Positions 15,847 through 24,981 of a stretch of 64,000 nt of DNA are shown here, piece after piece. A model generated the notes under the pieces. The model did not search any database. It had not been told where the DNA came from and was given only the letters and a program-made list of their open reading frames with translations. The DNA comes from Bacillota bacterium (lineage in GTDB: Bacteria > Bacillota > Clostridia > Clostridiales > Caloramatoraceae): positions 21,778-85,777 of the forward strand of contig JAEWEN010000012.1 of assembly GCA_023389275.1 (NCBI GenBank). Reading direction: 5' to 3'. The translations under genes and the position numbers were made by a program. Each line of letters starts with the position of its first letter. Positions within the stretch are counted from its first letter, which is position 1.

Positions 15847-17952
15847 TAGATAAAATAATAACTCACCGTATGTTGGAAATGGCCAAAGTTTAGAATCAAC
15901 TAAAGTTTCTAATTCATCTCCATATTTTCTAAGTTCATTCATAGATTTTAAAACTTCATCTCTATAATATATCGCCTTGTTTAATATATCACCTGTTATT
16001 TCTTTAGCCTCTTCATTTCTATTTTCAAGAGTTTTTAAAGCTTCATTAAAACTTGCTAGTGTTGTTGAAAGCTTTTCTACTATTTCTTCTTGTACAGATG
16101 TATTTATTGCTGAATTTATAGAATTAACTTTTATACAAGAATCTGATACCTCACCAATATATTTTATAACAGCTGGTATTATTTCTCTTTTTGCCATTTC
16201 TATCATGGTTAATGCTTCTATATTTATTTGTTTAGTATATTCTTCAAGACCTACTTCATATCTTGAATAAAGCTCTGATGTATTTAAAACTTTATGCTTT
16301 TCAAATAACTTTATAGCTTTACTACTTATTAAAGCAGGAATTGCATCAACTGTTGTTGGAAGATTTGGAAGTCCTCTTACCTCAGTTGCTTCTTTTACCC
16401 ACTCTTTAGAATATCCATCACCATTAAAAATAATTTTTTTATGGTTAATAACAATTTCTTTAACTATATTTTCTATTTCATCCTTTGGATTTTCACAGTT
16501 TTCAAGTCTTTCTGCAATTTCATCTAAAACATCTGCAACAGCTGTATTTATAACAACATTTGCATCTGAAACTGAACCTGATGATTGTACCATACGGAAT
16601 TCAAATTTATTTCCTGTAAATGCAAAAGGTGATGTTCTATTTCTATCTGTTGTATCTTTTTTAAGTGCAGGTAGTGATGATACACCAATTTCTAGCATTC
16701 CACCTTGTTTTGAAGATTTAACATCTCCTCTTTCTATTTGCTCTAAAATTCCTGTTAAGTCATCTCCTAGGAAAATTGATATTATAACTGGTGGAGCTTC
16801 GTGTCCACCTAATCTATGATCATTTCCTGCACAAGCTGCTGATGCTCTTATAAGTTCTGGATAAGTGTCTACAGCTTTAATTACAGCACATAAAAATAAT
16901 AAAAATTGTGCATTTTCATGTGGAGTTTTTCCTGGATTTAAAAGGTTTTGTCCATCATCTGTACTTAATGACCAGTTATCATGTTTTCCAGACCCATTAA
17001 CTCCTGCAAAAGGTTTTTCATGTAAAAGACACGCAAGTGAATGTCTTGCAGCTATTTTTCTCATTGACTCCATAGTTAACTGATTATGGTCTGTTGCTAT
17101 ATTAGCTTCAGTAAATACAGGAGCCAGCTCGTGTTGTGATGGAGCTACTTCATTATGTTTTGTTTTAGCTGACACTCCAAGCTTCCAAAGTTCTTCATCT
17201 AAATCCTTCATAAATGCAGCTACTTTTTCTTTTAAGCATCCATAGTAATGGTCGTCCATTTCCTGTCCTTTAGGAGGCTTTGAACCAAATAATGTTCTAC
17301 CTGTATAAACAAGGTCTTTTCTTTTTTTATAAAGTTCTCTATCTACTAAAAAATACTCTTGCTCAGGTCCTACAGTTGCAATAACTCTATTTGTAGTTGT
17401 GTTTCCAAGAGCTCTTAAAACTCTTAATGCTTGTTTTTGTACTGCTTCTATTGAACGAAGAAGAGGTGTTTTTTTATCAAGTGCTTCTCCTGTAAATGAA
17501 CAAAATGCAGTAGGTATACAAAGTGTTATACCACCTTCATCTTCCTTTAAAAAAGCAGGTGATGTTGGATCCCATGCAGTGTATCCTCTAGCTTCAAATG
17601 TTGCACGAAGTCCTCCTGATGGAAAAGATGAACCATCAGCTTCTCCTTTTATAAGTTCTTTTCCTGAAAACTCCATTATAATTTTTCCATCTCCTATTGG
17701 AGTCATAAAAGATTGATGTTTTTCAGCTGTTATACCGTTCATAGGTTGGAACCAGTGTGTATAATGTGTTGCTCCTCTCTCTACCGCCCAGTCTTTCATA
17801 GCATTTGCAACAACTTCAGCTACAGGTCCTTCTAAATAACTTCCCTCTTCTATAGTTTTTCTTAAAGCCTTATATGTTGATTTAGGTAATCTCTCTCTCA
17901 TTACATGATCATCAAATACATTTATCCCATACATTTCAGAAATACTTTTCAT
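15844..17952 (-). CDS. glnN: Glutamine synthetase, type III
   Basis: A 702-residue enzyme that makes glutamine from glutamate, ammonia and ATP, the main ammonia-assimilation step. The length and the N-terminal segment (SISEMYGINVFDDHVMRERLP) mark the large GSIII class rather than the 440-residue GSI. Active-site features include NGSGKHDNWS, EQEYFLVD and the region around FRMVQSS. The C-terminus has the extended helical region typical of the class. Its promoter lies just past the upstream gene, and a strong hairpin with a T run sits between promoter and start codon, so expression probably depends on antitermination. The enzyme is a cytosolic multimer. Confidence 0.95.
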   Translation of the reverse strand: MKSISEMYGINVFDDHVMRERLPKSTYKALRKTIEEGSYLEGPVAEVVANAMKDWAVERGATHYTHWFQPMNGITAEKHQSFMTPIGDGKIIMEFSGKELIKGEADGSSFPSGGLRATFEARGYTAWDPTSPAFLKEDEGGITLCIPTAFCSFTGEALDKKTPLLRSIEAVQKQALRVLRALGNTTTNRVIATVGPEQEYFLVDRELYKKRKDLVYTGRTLFGSKPPKGQEMDDHYYGCLKEKVAAFMKDLDEELWKLGVSAKTKHNEVAPSQHELAPVFTEANIATDHNQLTMESMRKIAARHSLACLLHEKPFAGVNGSGKHDNWSLSTDDGQNLLNPGKTPHENAQFLLFLCAVIKAVDTYPELIRASAACAGNDHRLGGHEAPPVIISIFLGDDLTGILEQIERGDVKSSKQGGMLEIGVSSLPALKKDTTDRNRTSPFAFTGNKFEFRMVQSSGSVSDANVVINTAVADVLDEIAERLENCENPKDEIENIVKEIVINHKKIIFNGDGYSKEWVKEATEVRGLPNLPTTVDAIPALISSKAIKLFEKHKVLNTSELYSRYEVGLEEYTKQINIEALTMIEMAKREIIPAVIKYIGEVSDSCIKVNSINSAINTSVQEEIVEKLSTTLASFNEALKTLENRNEEAKEITGDILNKAIYYRDEVLKSMNELRKYGDELETLVDSKLWPFPTYGELLFYL

Positions 17953-17977
17953 AAAAATAAGCTCCTTCCCAATTTAT

Positions 17978-18033
17978 AAAAATAGGCGCTTCAGAAGATA
18001 TATACCAAAATAGTATATATCCTATGAAACGCC
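17978..18033 (-). terminator. Attenuator-type terminator in the glnN leader
   Basis: On the minus strand GGCGTTTCA pairs with TGAAGCGCC (one wobble), then GATATATAC pairs with GTATATATC, with a 7-base loop, followed by TATTTTTAT. Only about 25 bases remain before the glnN start, too few for a promoter downstream. Any functional transcript must therefore pass through this hairpin. It could also end the upstream gene. Confidence 0.7.
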
Positions 18034-18041
18034 TTTGTTTC
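18026..18041 (-). promoter_or_regulatory. Hexaloop hairpin competing with the glnN terminator (ANTAR-target-like)
   Basis: GAAAC, hexaloop AAAGGC, GTTTC. The loop has A at position 1 and G at position 4, the two conserved loop bases of RNA targets bound by ANTAR antiterminators. Its 3' arm uses the same bases as the 5' arm of the terminator, so the two are mutually exclusive. The first hairpin of the standard two-hexaloop target is not evident, so the assignment is tentative. Confidence 0.4.
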
Positions 18042-18066
18042 CAAATCTCTTAACTTCTACTCATAA

Positions 18067-18095
18067 ATTTTACTACCTTAAAAGAAAAATTTCAA
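18067..18095 (-). promoter_or_regulatory. sigma-A promoter of glnN
   Basis: -35 TTGAAA, 17-base spacer, -10 TAAAAT on the minus strand, starting 4 bases after the stop codon of the upstream gene. It gives a leader of about 107 bases carrying the hexaloop and terminator hairpins. Confidence 0.68.
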
Positions 18096-18098
18096 TAG

Positions 18099-19220
18099 TT
18101 ATTTTGAAATAACTGATATCATTCCTTGTAAATTATCAAATGAATAAGCAGCTTTACTTTTTTCAAAACCAAATCCACCTTTAAGTGTACCTTCTTTTAC
18201 ATAGTATTTCATTAAACTAGAGTAAAGTTTGTCTTGAAGTTTTTTATCATTTCCATATAAAGATACTCTATAAGCTACAGCATAAATTGAAGTAGATTCT
18301 ACATATTCTATAGGCTCATTAGTATCTATAGAGTATTTTGTATATAAGCATCCATACTTTTGTATTTGATCCTTCATCCATTTATTTATCTTTTCAGGAT
18401 CTCCTCCTTCTTTTAATATGTTTTCCCATACCATTAAGGAAAGAAGAAGTTCACTTTCCTTTTCACTTGAATAAACACTTGTCTCAACATTATAGCTTTT
18501 CTTAAAAAGCGGAAAATCATCTGATATATATCCTTTATCTAAAATATCCTTAGACTTTAAATATATATCATTCCATTTTTCATTTATATTACTTAAAAGT
18601 TTAAATCCTTCTAAGTCTAAATAGCAAAGTGTTATTATTTTAGAAAGATTTCCTGAATCATTAAAGTCTATTACCATATTATTATATGTTGAATTTTTAA
18701 GTATTGACTCAGAAAGTTTTATACCATCTACCTTATATTTAAACTTATCAAATTTTAAATATCCATTTATAAGTGATTTTGCTATTCTTACATCATCTAT
18801 TAACGCTGAAGTTTTATTTATTTTATTATCTTTTCCCATTCTCCAGCTAATAAGCCCATTATCAAGCATCATATAATTATCAACTACACTATAGGCTTTA
18901 TTAAATAGCTCCTCATTACTAGTCATTACAGCATATTCCATTAAAAGCCCCTGGGATTCTGATAATATATCATGCCCTTTTGTTTCATCTCCTTTATTTT
19001 CACCTTCTAAATAATTTGTGTATATTCCAAAATCCTCACGTGACAGTTTATCATCTAAAAACTTTAAAATATTATTTGATAAAGTATTTTCACTATATGT
19101 TTTAGGCATTGTTTCTATTTTCAAATCCCTTACATATGGATAAGCAATATATCCTAAAAAAATTAAAATTATAAGCAAAACACATAATGATAATGTTAAT
19201 ATTTTATTTCTTTTTTTCAT
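18099..19220 (-). CDS. Membrane-anchored six-hairpin glycosidase-like (GH8-like) protein
   Basis: A 373-residue protein with a transmembrane anchor (about 7-27) and an extracellular all-helical domain. The segment ILSESQGLLMEYAV (E88) followed by DNGLISWRM and a DD pair at 142-143 follows the order of the glycoside hydrolase family 8 core, where the equivalent Glu is the acid catalyst. Overall similarity looks low and the family's GYGM block is changed, so activity is uncertain. Possible roles include polysaccharide trimming or an inactive glycan-binding relative. It is monocistronic, with glnN's promoter directly after it. Confidence 0.6.
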   Translation of the reverse strand: MKKRNKILTLSLCVLLIILIFLGYIAYPYVRDLKIETMPKTYSENTLSNNILKFLDDKLSREDFGIYTNYLEGENKGDETKGHDILSESQGLLMEYAVMTSNEELFNKAYSVVDNYMMLDNGLISWRMGKDNKINKTSALIDDVRIAKSLINGYLKFDKFKYKVDGIKLSESILKNSTYNNMVIDFNDSGNLSKIITLCYLDLEGFKLLSNINEKWNDIYLKSKDILDKGYISDDFPLFKKSYNVETSVYSSEKESELLLSLMVWENILKEGGDPEKINKWMKDQIQKYGCLYTKYSIDTNEPIEYVESTSIYAVAYRVSLYGNDKKLQDKLYSSLMKYYVKEGTLKGGFGFEKSKAAYSFDNLQGMISVISK

Positions 19221-19397
19221 ATATCCTCCTTAAAATATTTTATTACAAGTAAATTTATTATACAAAACTTCTATAAACTTTATTAAGATAATCAATATTT
19301 TGAATTTTCTTTTTTATCATTCACCATGTAAAATTATACTATAAAGTTTGATTATAATTGTTCCTTCTAAGTACTCATAAAAATACCTGGATATTTT

Positions 19398-19428
19398 ATA
19401 AAAGCTACCGCTAAGCGGTAGCTTTTAT
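19398..19428 (-). terminator. Terminator of the LacI gene at 19.4 kb
   Basis: A perfect 14-bp stem (ATAAAAGCTACCGC / GCGGTAGCTTTTAT) with loop TTA on the minus strand, followed by AAAATATCC; T-richness is inside the stem's 3' arm. It closes the radical SAM-LacI operon. Confidence 0.8.
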
Positions 19429-19431
19429 ATT

Positions 19432-20472
19432 TTATAGGAAGTAATCCTCTATTTCTTTCTTAGGCTTTCTAATAATACTTCTACAGCTTTCTCTCTCTAT
19501 TATACCAGTATATATTTTTTCACCTACAATTTTAAATTCTTTATTTTTAAGCAGATGCATTATTTTATTTGTAACTGCTTCTGCTATTTTATCAGGTGAA
19601 ATATCTATTGATGATATTTTTGGATGAAGCATTTTAGAAAGATCTGTATTTTTAAGATTTATTATTGAAACATCCTTTGGTATAGATAAACCTCTTTTAT
19701 ATATTCCTCTAAATACTCTAAGCATTACTAAATCATCACATGCTATAAAAGCTGTTATATCTTTACCTATTTCATATGAGTCCATATGCTTTTCAAGTAC
19801 ATCTAAATCCTCATCATCTAGATCCTCTGAATCTATTCCTACTGTTACAGGATATATTTCCTGCTCACTTGCTAGTTCTCTGTAGTGTTTTAAACACTCC
19901 TCATGTACTTTATTTCCTTTTTCATATGCCATTGCTACCTTGGTATGACCAAGATTTAATACATAGTCTAGTACATTTTTCACAGCTTCTTTATTATCTA
20001 CATAAACATTATTAGTTTTTTCATCATGCTCATTTACAAATAATATAGGTGTTTTTTCCATAACATCTTTTAAAAATTCATCATCTCTTAAAAGTTCTGT
20101 TTCTATTATTATAATCCCATCTACAGATCTATTTAAAAATCTTTTAATAGCCTCTTCTTCTTCTTCTTTTTTGCTATTTGTTGTAGTTATCATAACATCA
20201 TACCCATTTTGAGAAAGCCTATACTCTATAAAAGATATCATTTCTGTATATATAAGGCTTTTTAAATTAGGAACAAGCACACCTATAATATTACTTTTTC
20301 CACTAACTAAGCCTCTTGCAAGAGGGTTAGGTTTATAATCAAGTTTTTTTATTGCCTCTTCTATTCTCTGTCTTGTTTCTTTTTTTACAGGATAATTATT
20401 GTTTAATACCCTAGATACTGTTGATATTGATACATTCGCTTCTTTTGCTACATCTTCAATTGTATACCTCAT
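19432..20472 (-). CDS. LacI-family transcriptional regulator
   Basis: A 346-residue repressor with an N-terminal LacI helix-turn-helix (IEDVAKEANVSISTVSRVLNN, residues about 4-25, shown here only in part: EDVAKEANVSISTVSRVLN) and a periplasmic-binding-type effector domain. It ends with FYL after a Lys/Arg-rich tail. The effector sugar or nucleoside is unknown. It starts 12 bases after the radical SAM gene, so the two are co-transcribed, although no functional link is evident. No CG-centred operator was noticed next to it, so its targets probably lie elsewhere. Confidence 0.88.
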   Translation of the reverse strand: MRYTIEDVAKEANVSISTVSRVLNNNYPVKKETRQRIEEAIKKLDYKPNPLARGLVSGKSNIIGVLVPNLKSLIYTEMISFIEYRLSQNGYDVMITTTNSKKEEEEEAIKRFLNRSVDGIIIIETELLRDDEFLKDVMEKTPILFVNEHDEKTNNVYVDNKEAVKNVLDYVLNLGHTKVAMAYEKGNKVHEECLKHYRELASEQEIYPVTVGIDSEDLDDEDLDVLEKHMDSYEIGKDITAFIACDDLVMLRVFRGIYKRGLSIPKDVSIINLKNTDLSKMLHPKISSIDISPDKIAEAVTNKIMHLLKNKEFKIVGEKIYTGIIERESCRSIIRKPKKEIEDYFL

Positions 20473-20484
20473 ATTTTACCCCCC

Positions 20485-21438
20485 TTAAATAAACATAGAT
20501 TTTACCTTTTCATCATCTCTATATTTCTTGCCTTGATAGGTATCCCTTAACCTTAGTTCATCATCTATAGAATTTAAAACTTCCCACTTTTTAAGACTCC
20601 ACATTGGACCTATTAAAAGGTCTCTTGGACTATCCCCTGTTAATCTATGAATTACCATATTCTCTGGAAGTCTTTCAATAGAGTCTACTATAATTTTAAC
20701 ATACTCTTCCTTTTCTAACAGCTTAAATCCTGTTTCATAGAAAACATTTTCTAATTTTGTCCCTTTCATAACATGTAAAAGATGAAGCTTCACCCCTTGA
20801 ATAGGAGCATTAGCTACAAAATTTAAAGTTTCCATCATCATATCATATGTTTCAAATGGAAGACCGTATATTATGTGGGCTATAACATCTATGTTTAAGT
20901 TTCTTAATTTTTTAACTCCATTAATAAAAGCTTTTAAATCATGTCCTCTATTTATAAGCTCCCCTGTTTTATCATGTATTGTTTGAAGCCCAAGCTCTAC
21001 CCATATATATTTTTTCTTAGATATTTCCCTTAAAACTTCTAAAACATCATCATCTAAGCAATCAGGTCTAGTTGCTATTGCAATTCCTACAACATCATCC
21101 ATATTTAGTATTTCTTCATATTTTTGCTTTAAAATATCTGCAGGAGCATAGGTATTTGTATATGCTTGAAAATAACCTATATACTTTCCACTTTTCCACT
21201 TTTTTTGCATAATTGCTTTTACTTCTTCAAATTGATTAGTTAAAGACCTAGACATTCCTGTAAAATCACCAGAGCCTCTAGCACTACAGAAAATACATCC
21301 TCCAGTTCCTACTTTTCCATCTCTATTTGGACAAGTAAATCCTGCATCTAAAGATATTTTAAATACCTTTTCTCCAAACTTATTTCTTAAAAAATAATTT
21401 AGAGAATTGTATCTTTTGCTATCCCATTTCTCTTTCAT
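20485..21438 (-). CDS. Radical SAM protein, TIGR01212/YtqA-YhcC type
   Basis: A 317-residue radical SAM enzyme. The cluster-binding cysteines are in a family-specific arrangement: C36 in TCPNRDG, then C48 and C51 in GGCIFC. The downstream ARGSGDF and YIGYFQAYTNTYAP segments are also family hallmarks. It binds a 4Fe-4S cluster and S-adenosylmethionine. The wider group includes YhcC-like proteins of uncertain substrate, some implicated in tRNA or cofactor modification. It leads a two-gene operon with a LacI regulator and has its own promoter. Confidence 0.86.
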   Translation of the reverse strand: MKEKWDSKRYNSLNYFLRNKFGEKVFKISLDAGFTCPNRDGKVGTGGCIFCSARGSGDFTGMSRSLTNQFEEVKAIMQKKWKSGKYIGYFQAYTNTYAPADILKQKYEEILNMDDVVGIAIATRPDCLDDDVLEVLREISKKKYIWVELGLQTIHDKTGELINRGHDLKAFINGVKKLRNLNIDVIAHIIYGLPFETYDMMMETLNFVANAPIQGVKLHLLHVMKGTKLENVFYETGFKLLEKEEYVKIIVDSIERLPENMVIHRLTGDSPRDLLIGPMWSLKKWEVLNSIDDELRLRDTYQGKKYRDDEKVKSMFI

Positions 21439-21478
21439 TTTCTTCTCCTAGTTTGTTTTTACCTATATTATTTTAACT

Positions 21479-21508
21479 AATATATTATCATATATTTTCC
21501 TAATGCAA
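21479..21508 (-). promoter_or_regulatory. Likely promoter of the radical SAM-LacI operon
   Basis: -35 TTGCAT, 18-base spacer, -10 TATATT on the minus strand, about 40 bases before the start codon. Confidence 0.5.
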
Positions 21509-21573
21509 AACTTTTTCTTAAATAGGTATTTTATTTTCTATATTTTTTCTATATTTAAAATTTTTATAGAAAA

Positions 21574-21603
21574 TAAGCTGCCAACAAATATGTTAGCAGC
21601 TTA
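21574..21603 (-). terminator. Terminator of the nucleoside operon
   Basis: TAAGCTGC and GCAGCTTA pair outside a mismatch, and AACA pairs with TGTT inside, with a 4-base loop; the minus strand continues into TTTTCTATAAAAATTTT. It lies just after the LacI stop codon. Confidence 0.78.
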
Positions 21604-21605
21604 AA

Positions 21606-22601
21606 TTATAAAACACTTTTTACTGATTTTCTTACAACAAGTTTTGGTTCAAGAATTATTTCATTATTAGTTAAAGTTTCTCCATCTATAGATTTTAGAA
21701 GCATTTCTACTGATAGTTGTCCCATTTTATAGGTATCTTGATGAATAGTAGTAAGCTTTGGTGTTATTATATTTGATATATAAATATCATCATATCCTGT
21801 AACTGATATGTCACAAGGAACTTTTATATTGTTTTCTTGTAAATACTCTATAACCCCAGCTGCCATTAAATCATTTTCACATATAACAGCAGTAAAATCT
21901 TTATTCTTATCTAAAAGATATTTTGCACCTTCTATTCCACCTTGAAGTCTATAGTTTCCATTATAAATTAGATTTTCATCAAAGGATAAATTACTTTCTC
22001 CCATAGCTTTTAAAAATCCTTCTAATCTTTCATTTCTAACAGAACCTTTAATATATGCAATGTTTTTATGACCTTTTTCTATAAGAAATTTAGTCATAAT
22101 ATACATTCCAAGTCCTCCATCAGAGTAAACACTTAAACAATCTGTATGTGAACTTCTATCTATATGTACAAATGGTATATTATATTCTTTTAAAAGCTCT
22201 ATGCCCTTAGAATCTTCATTGTTTGCCCCAATACAAACTATTCCATCTACACATTTTTCTTTAAGAATTCTTATGCTTGTTACTTCTTTTTCTGAATTAT
22301 CATCAGAATTACAAAGTATTATATTGTATCCCATTTCGCTAGCTCTATCTTCTACGCCTTTAACTATTTCAGGAAAAAATGGGTTACTTATATCTGGTAC
22401 TAAAAGACCTAATGTATATGTTTTTTTAGTAACAAGTCCTCTAGCTATTCCACTAGGTCTATAGTCCATTTCTTTCATTATCTTTTTTATTCTTTCTCTT
22501 GTTTCTTCTCCTACACCCTCATACTTGTTGTTAATAACTCTAGAAACAGTGGCTATTGAAACATTAGCCTCTTTAGCGATATCTTTTATCGTCTTCCCCA
22601 T
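21606..22601 (-). CDS. LacI-family regulator of the nucleoside operon
   Basis: A 331-residue repressor: helix-turn-helix (IKDIAKEANVSIATVSRVI), hinge (ARGLVTKKTYTLGLLVPDI) and an RbsR/CcpA-like effector domain (NPFFPEIVKGVEDRA). It is the last gene of an operon for nucleoside uptake and cleavage, 11 bases after the ADP-ribosylglycohydrolase gene. Two CG-centred LacI-type half-palindromes straddle the transcription start of this operon near 30.69 kb, so local autoregulation is likely. The effector is presumably a nucleoside or ribose derivative, by inference. Confidence 0.88.
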   Translation of the reverse strand: MGKTIKDIAKEANVSIATVSRVINNKYEGVGEETRERIKKIMKEMDYRPSGIARGLVTKKTYTLGLLVPDISNPFFPEIVKGVEDRASEMGYNIILCNSDDNSEKEVTSIRILKEKCVDGIVCIGANNEDSKGIELLKEYNIPFVHIDRSSHTDCLSVYSDGGLGMYIMTKFLIEKGHKNIAYIKGSVRNERLEGFLKAMGESNLSFDENLIYNGNYRLQGGIEGAKYLLDKNKDFTAVICENDLMAAGVIEYLQENNIKVPCDISVTGYDDIYISNIITPKLTTIHQDTYKMGQLSVEMLLKSIDGETLTNNEIILEPKLVVRKSVKSVL

Positions 22602-22612
22602 TAAGTACCACC

Positions 22613-24001
22613 TTATTTAAAATGTTTTCTAACAGATCTTGTTGTCCATTCCCCTAATTCAGTTATTTTCATATGCTTCATTCCCCTAACATATGTTATT
22701 AAGTCATTTCCTATAGGATCTGTCCATTTTGAAGTTATTTCTTTATCCTTAGATATAATACCTATTATACTAGCTATTTGAGCTGCATTACAGTCTACAT
22801 CTTGACCAGTCATGGCACTTATATACATAGTTTCGTCAAAGCTTCCATTTCCAAACCAAAGTGATACAATTTCTGATGCTGCATTTGGATAAGCATGAAT
22901 CCAGTTATATTCTTCAAACTTTTTCTCACATTCTCTCCATGCTTTTTCCCACTCACCATGCTCTTTGCACTTATCAAGGGAAAACTTAACTACATCATAA
23001 TATTCACTATCCTGTGGAATAGCATTTATTGCTTTTTCAACTATAACTTTTACATCACTTTCTACATATGCAAGTGATACCATAACAGCATTAAAAATTT
23101 CTCCAAGTACGCCATTGTTATGATGTGAAATTACGCCATCAATAAATGCAAGTCTAGCTGCTTCATATGGATTTCCTGGAGCTACCATTCCGCAAATAGC
23201 TCCTCTCATTTGAGCACCAATCCACTCTCTCCATGGATTATTAAAATATCCACTTTCAGGTGGGTATACACCAAGTCTTATATTTTTAAGTGCTATGTCT
23301 TCTGCAGACCATCCACCTGGAACTAAAGCAACCCATTCATGGGCAATATCAACTGAAGTCACGTTAAATCCTTTGTCATCGAAAGCCTTTAAAAATGCTA
23401 GTTCATAAGTTATGTCATCATTATAAGTATTTGGCTTTCTAATATATTCTCTTACTTCTCCAAAAGTTTCTCTTAGCTTATCAGTAGTATAGCCTTCAAG
23501 TGCAGTTCCAAATGCTCCTCCACATATTTGGGCTAACCATCCATAATAAGTTCTTTCTTCAAAGTCTTTAGAGTTTATATCTACCTTATCATATGAGTCA
23601 AACTTTGCCTTTTTAGCATACTGTTCAAATGTTTCATAAGTAGCATATTCCCAGTACTTATGACCTTCTATTTTAGGGCATTTTGAAAGTTCATAAAATA
23701 CCTTAGCAGTTATTTTATTAAGCTCTGCCATGTTGTCTTCTTTTAAAGCTTTTAGTCCTTCCTCTATAAGGTCTTCTGCTTTTGTAACATCATAACCCAT
23801 GTTATACATTGATTGTATACCACCAATTATAACTCTTTCTGGAGCTCCTGAGCCTGGTACATTACTTGACCATAAAAGCTTTACTTTAGCATCTTCACTA
23901 AAGCTAGTATCCTCCATTGCATCCCAAGTTTGTTCTTCCTCAGATAATATAACTGGTACTGCATTATCAGTTAGCTCTCTTTCGTATTCCCATGCCTTCA
24001 T
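22613..24001 (-). CDS. ADP-ribosylglycohydrolase-superfamily protein
   Basis: A 462-residue protein. The first 150 residues are a helical extension of unknown use. The core then begins with ICGGAFGTALEGYTTDKL, close to the family's GGAIGDALG block, NTYNDDITYELAF with acidic D195-D196 in place of the TDDT metal motif, and MTGQDVDCNAAQIASIIG with D401 and D403 for the second metal motif. The metal-binding acids are kept but flanking Thr residues differ, suggesting a changed substrate. It sits among nucleoside hydrolase genes, so it may cleave an N-glycosidic bond in a nucleoside or ADP-ribose-like compound. Function is inferred, not known. Confidence 0.8.
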   Translation of the reverse strand: MKAWEYERELTDNAVPVILSEEEQTWDAMEDTSFSEDAKVKLLWSSNVPGSGAPERVIIGGIQSMYNMGYDVTKAEDLIEEGLKALKEDNMAELNKITAKVFYELSKCPKIEGHKYWEYATYETFEQYAKKAKFDSYDKVDINSKDFEERTYYGWLAQICGGAFGTALEGYTTDKLRETFGEVREYIRKPNTYNDDITYELAFLKAFDDKGFNVTSVDIAHEWVALVPGGWSAEDIALKNIRLGVYPPESGYFNNPWREWIGAQMRGAICGMVAPGNPYEAARLAFIDGVISHHNNGVLGEIFNAVMVSLAYVESDVKVIVEKAINAIPQDSEYYDVVKFSLDKCKEHGEWEKAWRECEKKFEEYNWIHAYPNAASEIVSLWFGNGSFDETMYISAMTGQDVDCNAAQIASIIGIISKDKEITSKWTDPIGNDLITYVRGMKHMKITELGEWTTRSVRKHFK

Positions 24002-24030
24002 TGATACTACCTCCGACTTAGTAATAAGTA

Positions 24031-24969
24031 TTACATCTTCTCATAATAATTTAGCATATTTTCCATCATTTTTACAAATTTTTGTCTGTCTGTATCTAGT
24101 GCAACATTTACGTTTTTATTAAGTTTTTTAACATCATCCATATCAACAACTGTTTTTCCTCTAGTTACTTCCCCAACAGTTTCTATATCAACATGATATT
24201 TATTACATGTAATTACACTAGGATCTATTACAGCAGCTACTGCTGTAGGATCGTGCATTATTATTCCGTCATGTACATAATTTTTACAAATTTCTTCAGT
24301 GTATTTAAGAAGCTTTATAGCTGTTTTTACTTTATCTGATTTATAATTTTTAGCTAAATTATCAACTTCTTCTCCTGTAAAATATGATTTGTGAGTTGCA
24401 TCAAGACCTACCATAGTTAATGGTATTCCTGACTCAAAAACCTTTTTAGCAGCTTCTGGGTCAACATATATATTAAATTCTGCAGCAGGAGTTGTATTTC
24501 CACCTCTAGCTGCTCCACCCATTAATGTTATGTGTTTAATTTTATCTTTTATTTCTGGATATTTTAAAAGTGCAACTGCAATATTAGTTAAAGGTCCAAG
24601 AGCTATTATATGAAGCTCACCATTTGCATTGTCTACTTCTTCTTTTATTGTGTCTACTGCATCTTTTTCATAAAAGCTTTTTTTAGAAGCAGGTAATATA
24701 ACATCACCTATTCCACTTTCTCCATGTACATAATCAGCTATAGTAAGGCTTCTCATTAAAGGACCGTTAGCTCCTTTAGCTACTTTTATATCAAATCCAA
24801 GATAATCAATAAGGTTTAGTGCATTACTTGCTGTTTTATCAAGTGAAACGTTTCCACCTACTACTGTTATTGCTTTTACATCAAGTTCTTTGTGTGAAAG
24901 TGCAAGATATATAGCTAATGCATCATCTACACCTGGATCACAATCTATAAGTATAGGCATTTTATTCAT
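24031..24969 (-). CDS. Nucleoside hydrolase (inosine-uridine type), copy 1
   Basis: A 312-residue calcium-dependent N-ribosyl hydrolase that splits nucleosides into base and ribose. The N-terminal IDCDPGVDDA holds the ligands D9, D11 and D15-D16, and GPLTNIA, GGAARGGNTTPAAEFNIYVDPEA and HDPTA (with the final Asp ligand) follow in the expected order. The partner gene 12 bases upstream is a paralogue with GHDD in place of GVDD, so the two may prefer different bases. It is co-transcribed with the nucleoside ABC transporter. Confidence 0.93.
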   Translation of the reverse strand: MNKMPILIDCDPGVDDALAIYLALSHKELDVKAITVVGGNVSLDKTASNALNLIDYLGFDIKVAKGANGPLMRSLTIADYVHGESGIGDVILPASKKSFYEKDAVDTIKEEVDNANGELHIIALGPLTNIAVALLKYPEIKDKIKHITLMGGAARGGNTTPAAEFNIYVDPEAAKKVFESGIPLTMVGLDATHKSYFTGEEVDNLAKNYKSDKVKTAIKLLKYTEEICKNYVHDGIIMHDPTAVAAVIDPSVITCNKYHVDIETVGEVTRGKTVVDMDDVKKLNKNVNVALDTDRQKFVKMMENMLNYYEKM

Positions 24970-24981
24970 TGATTTTCCTCC

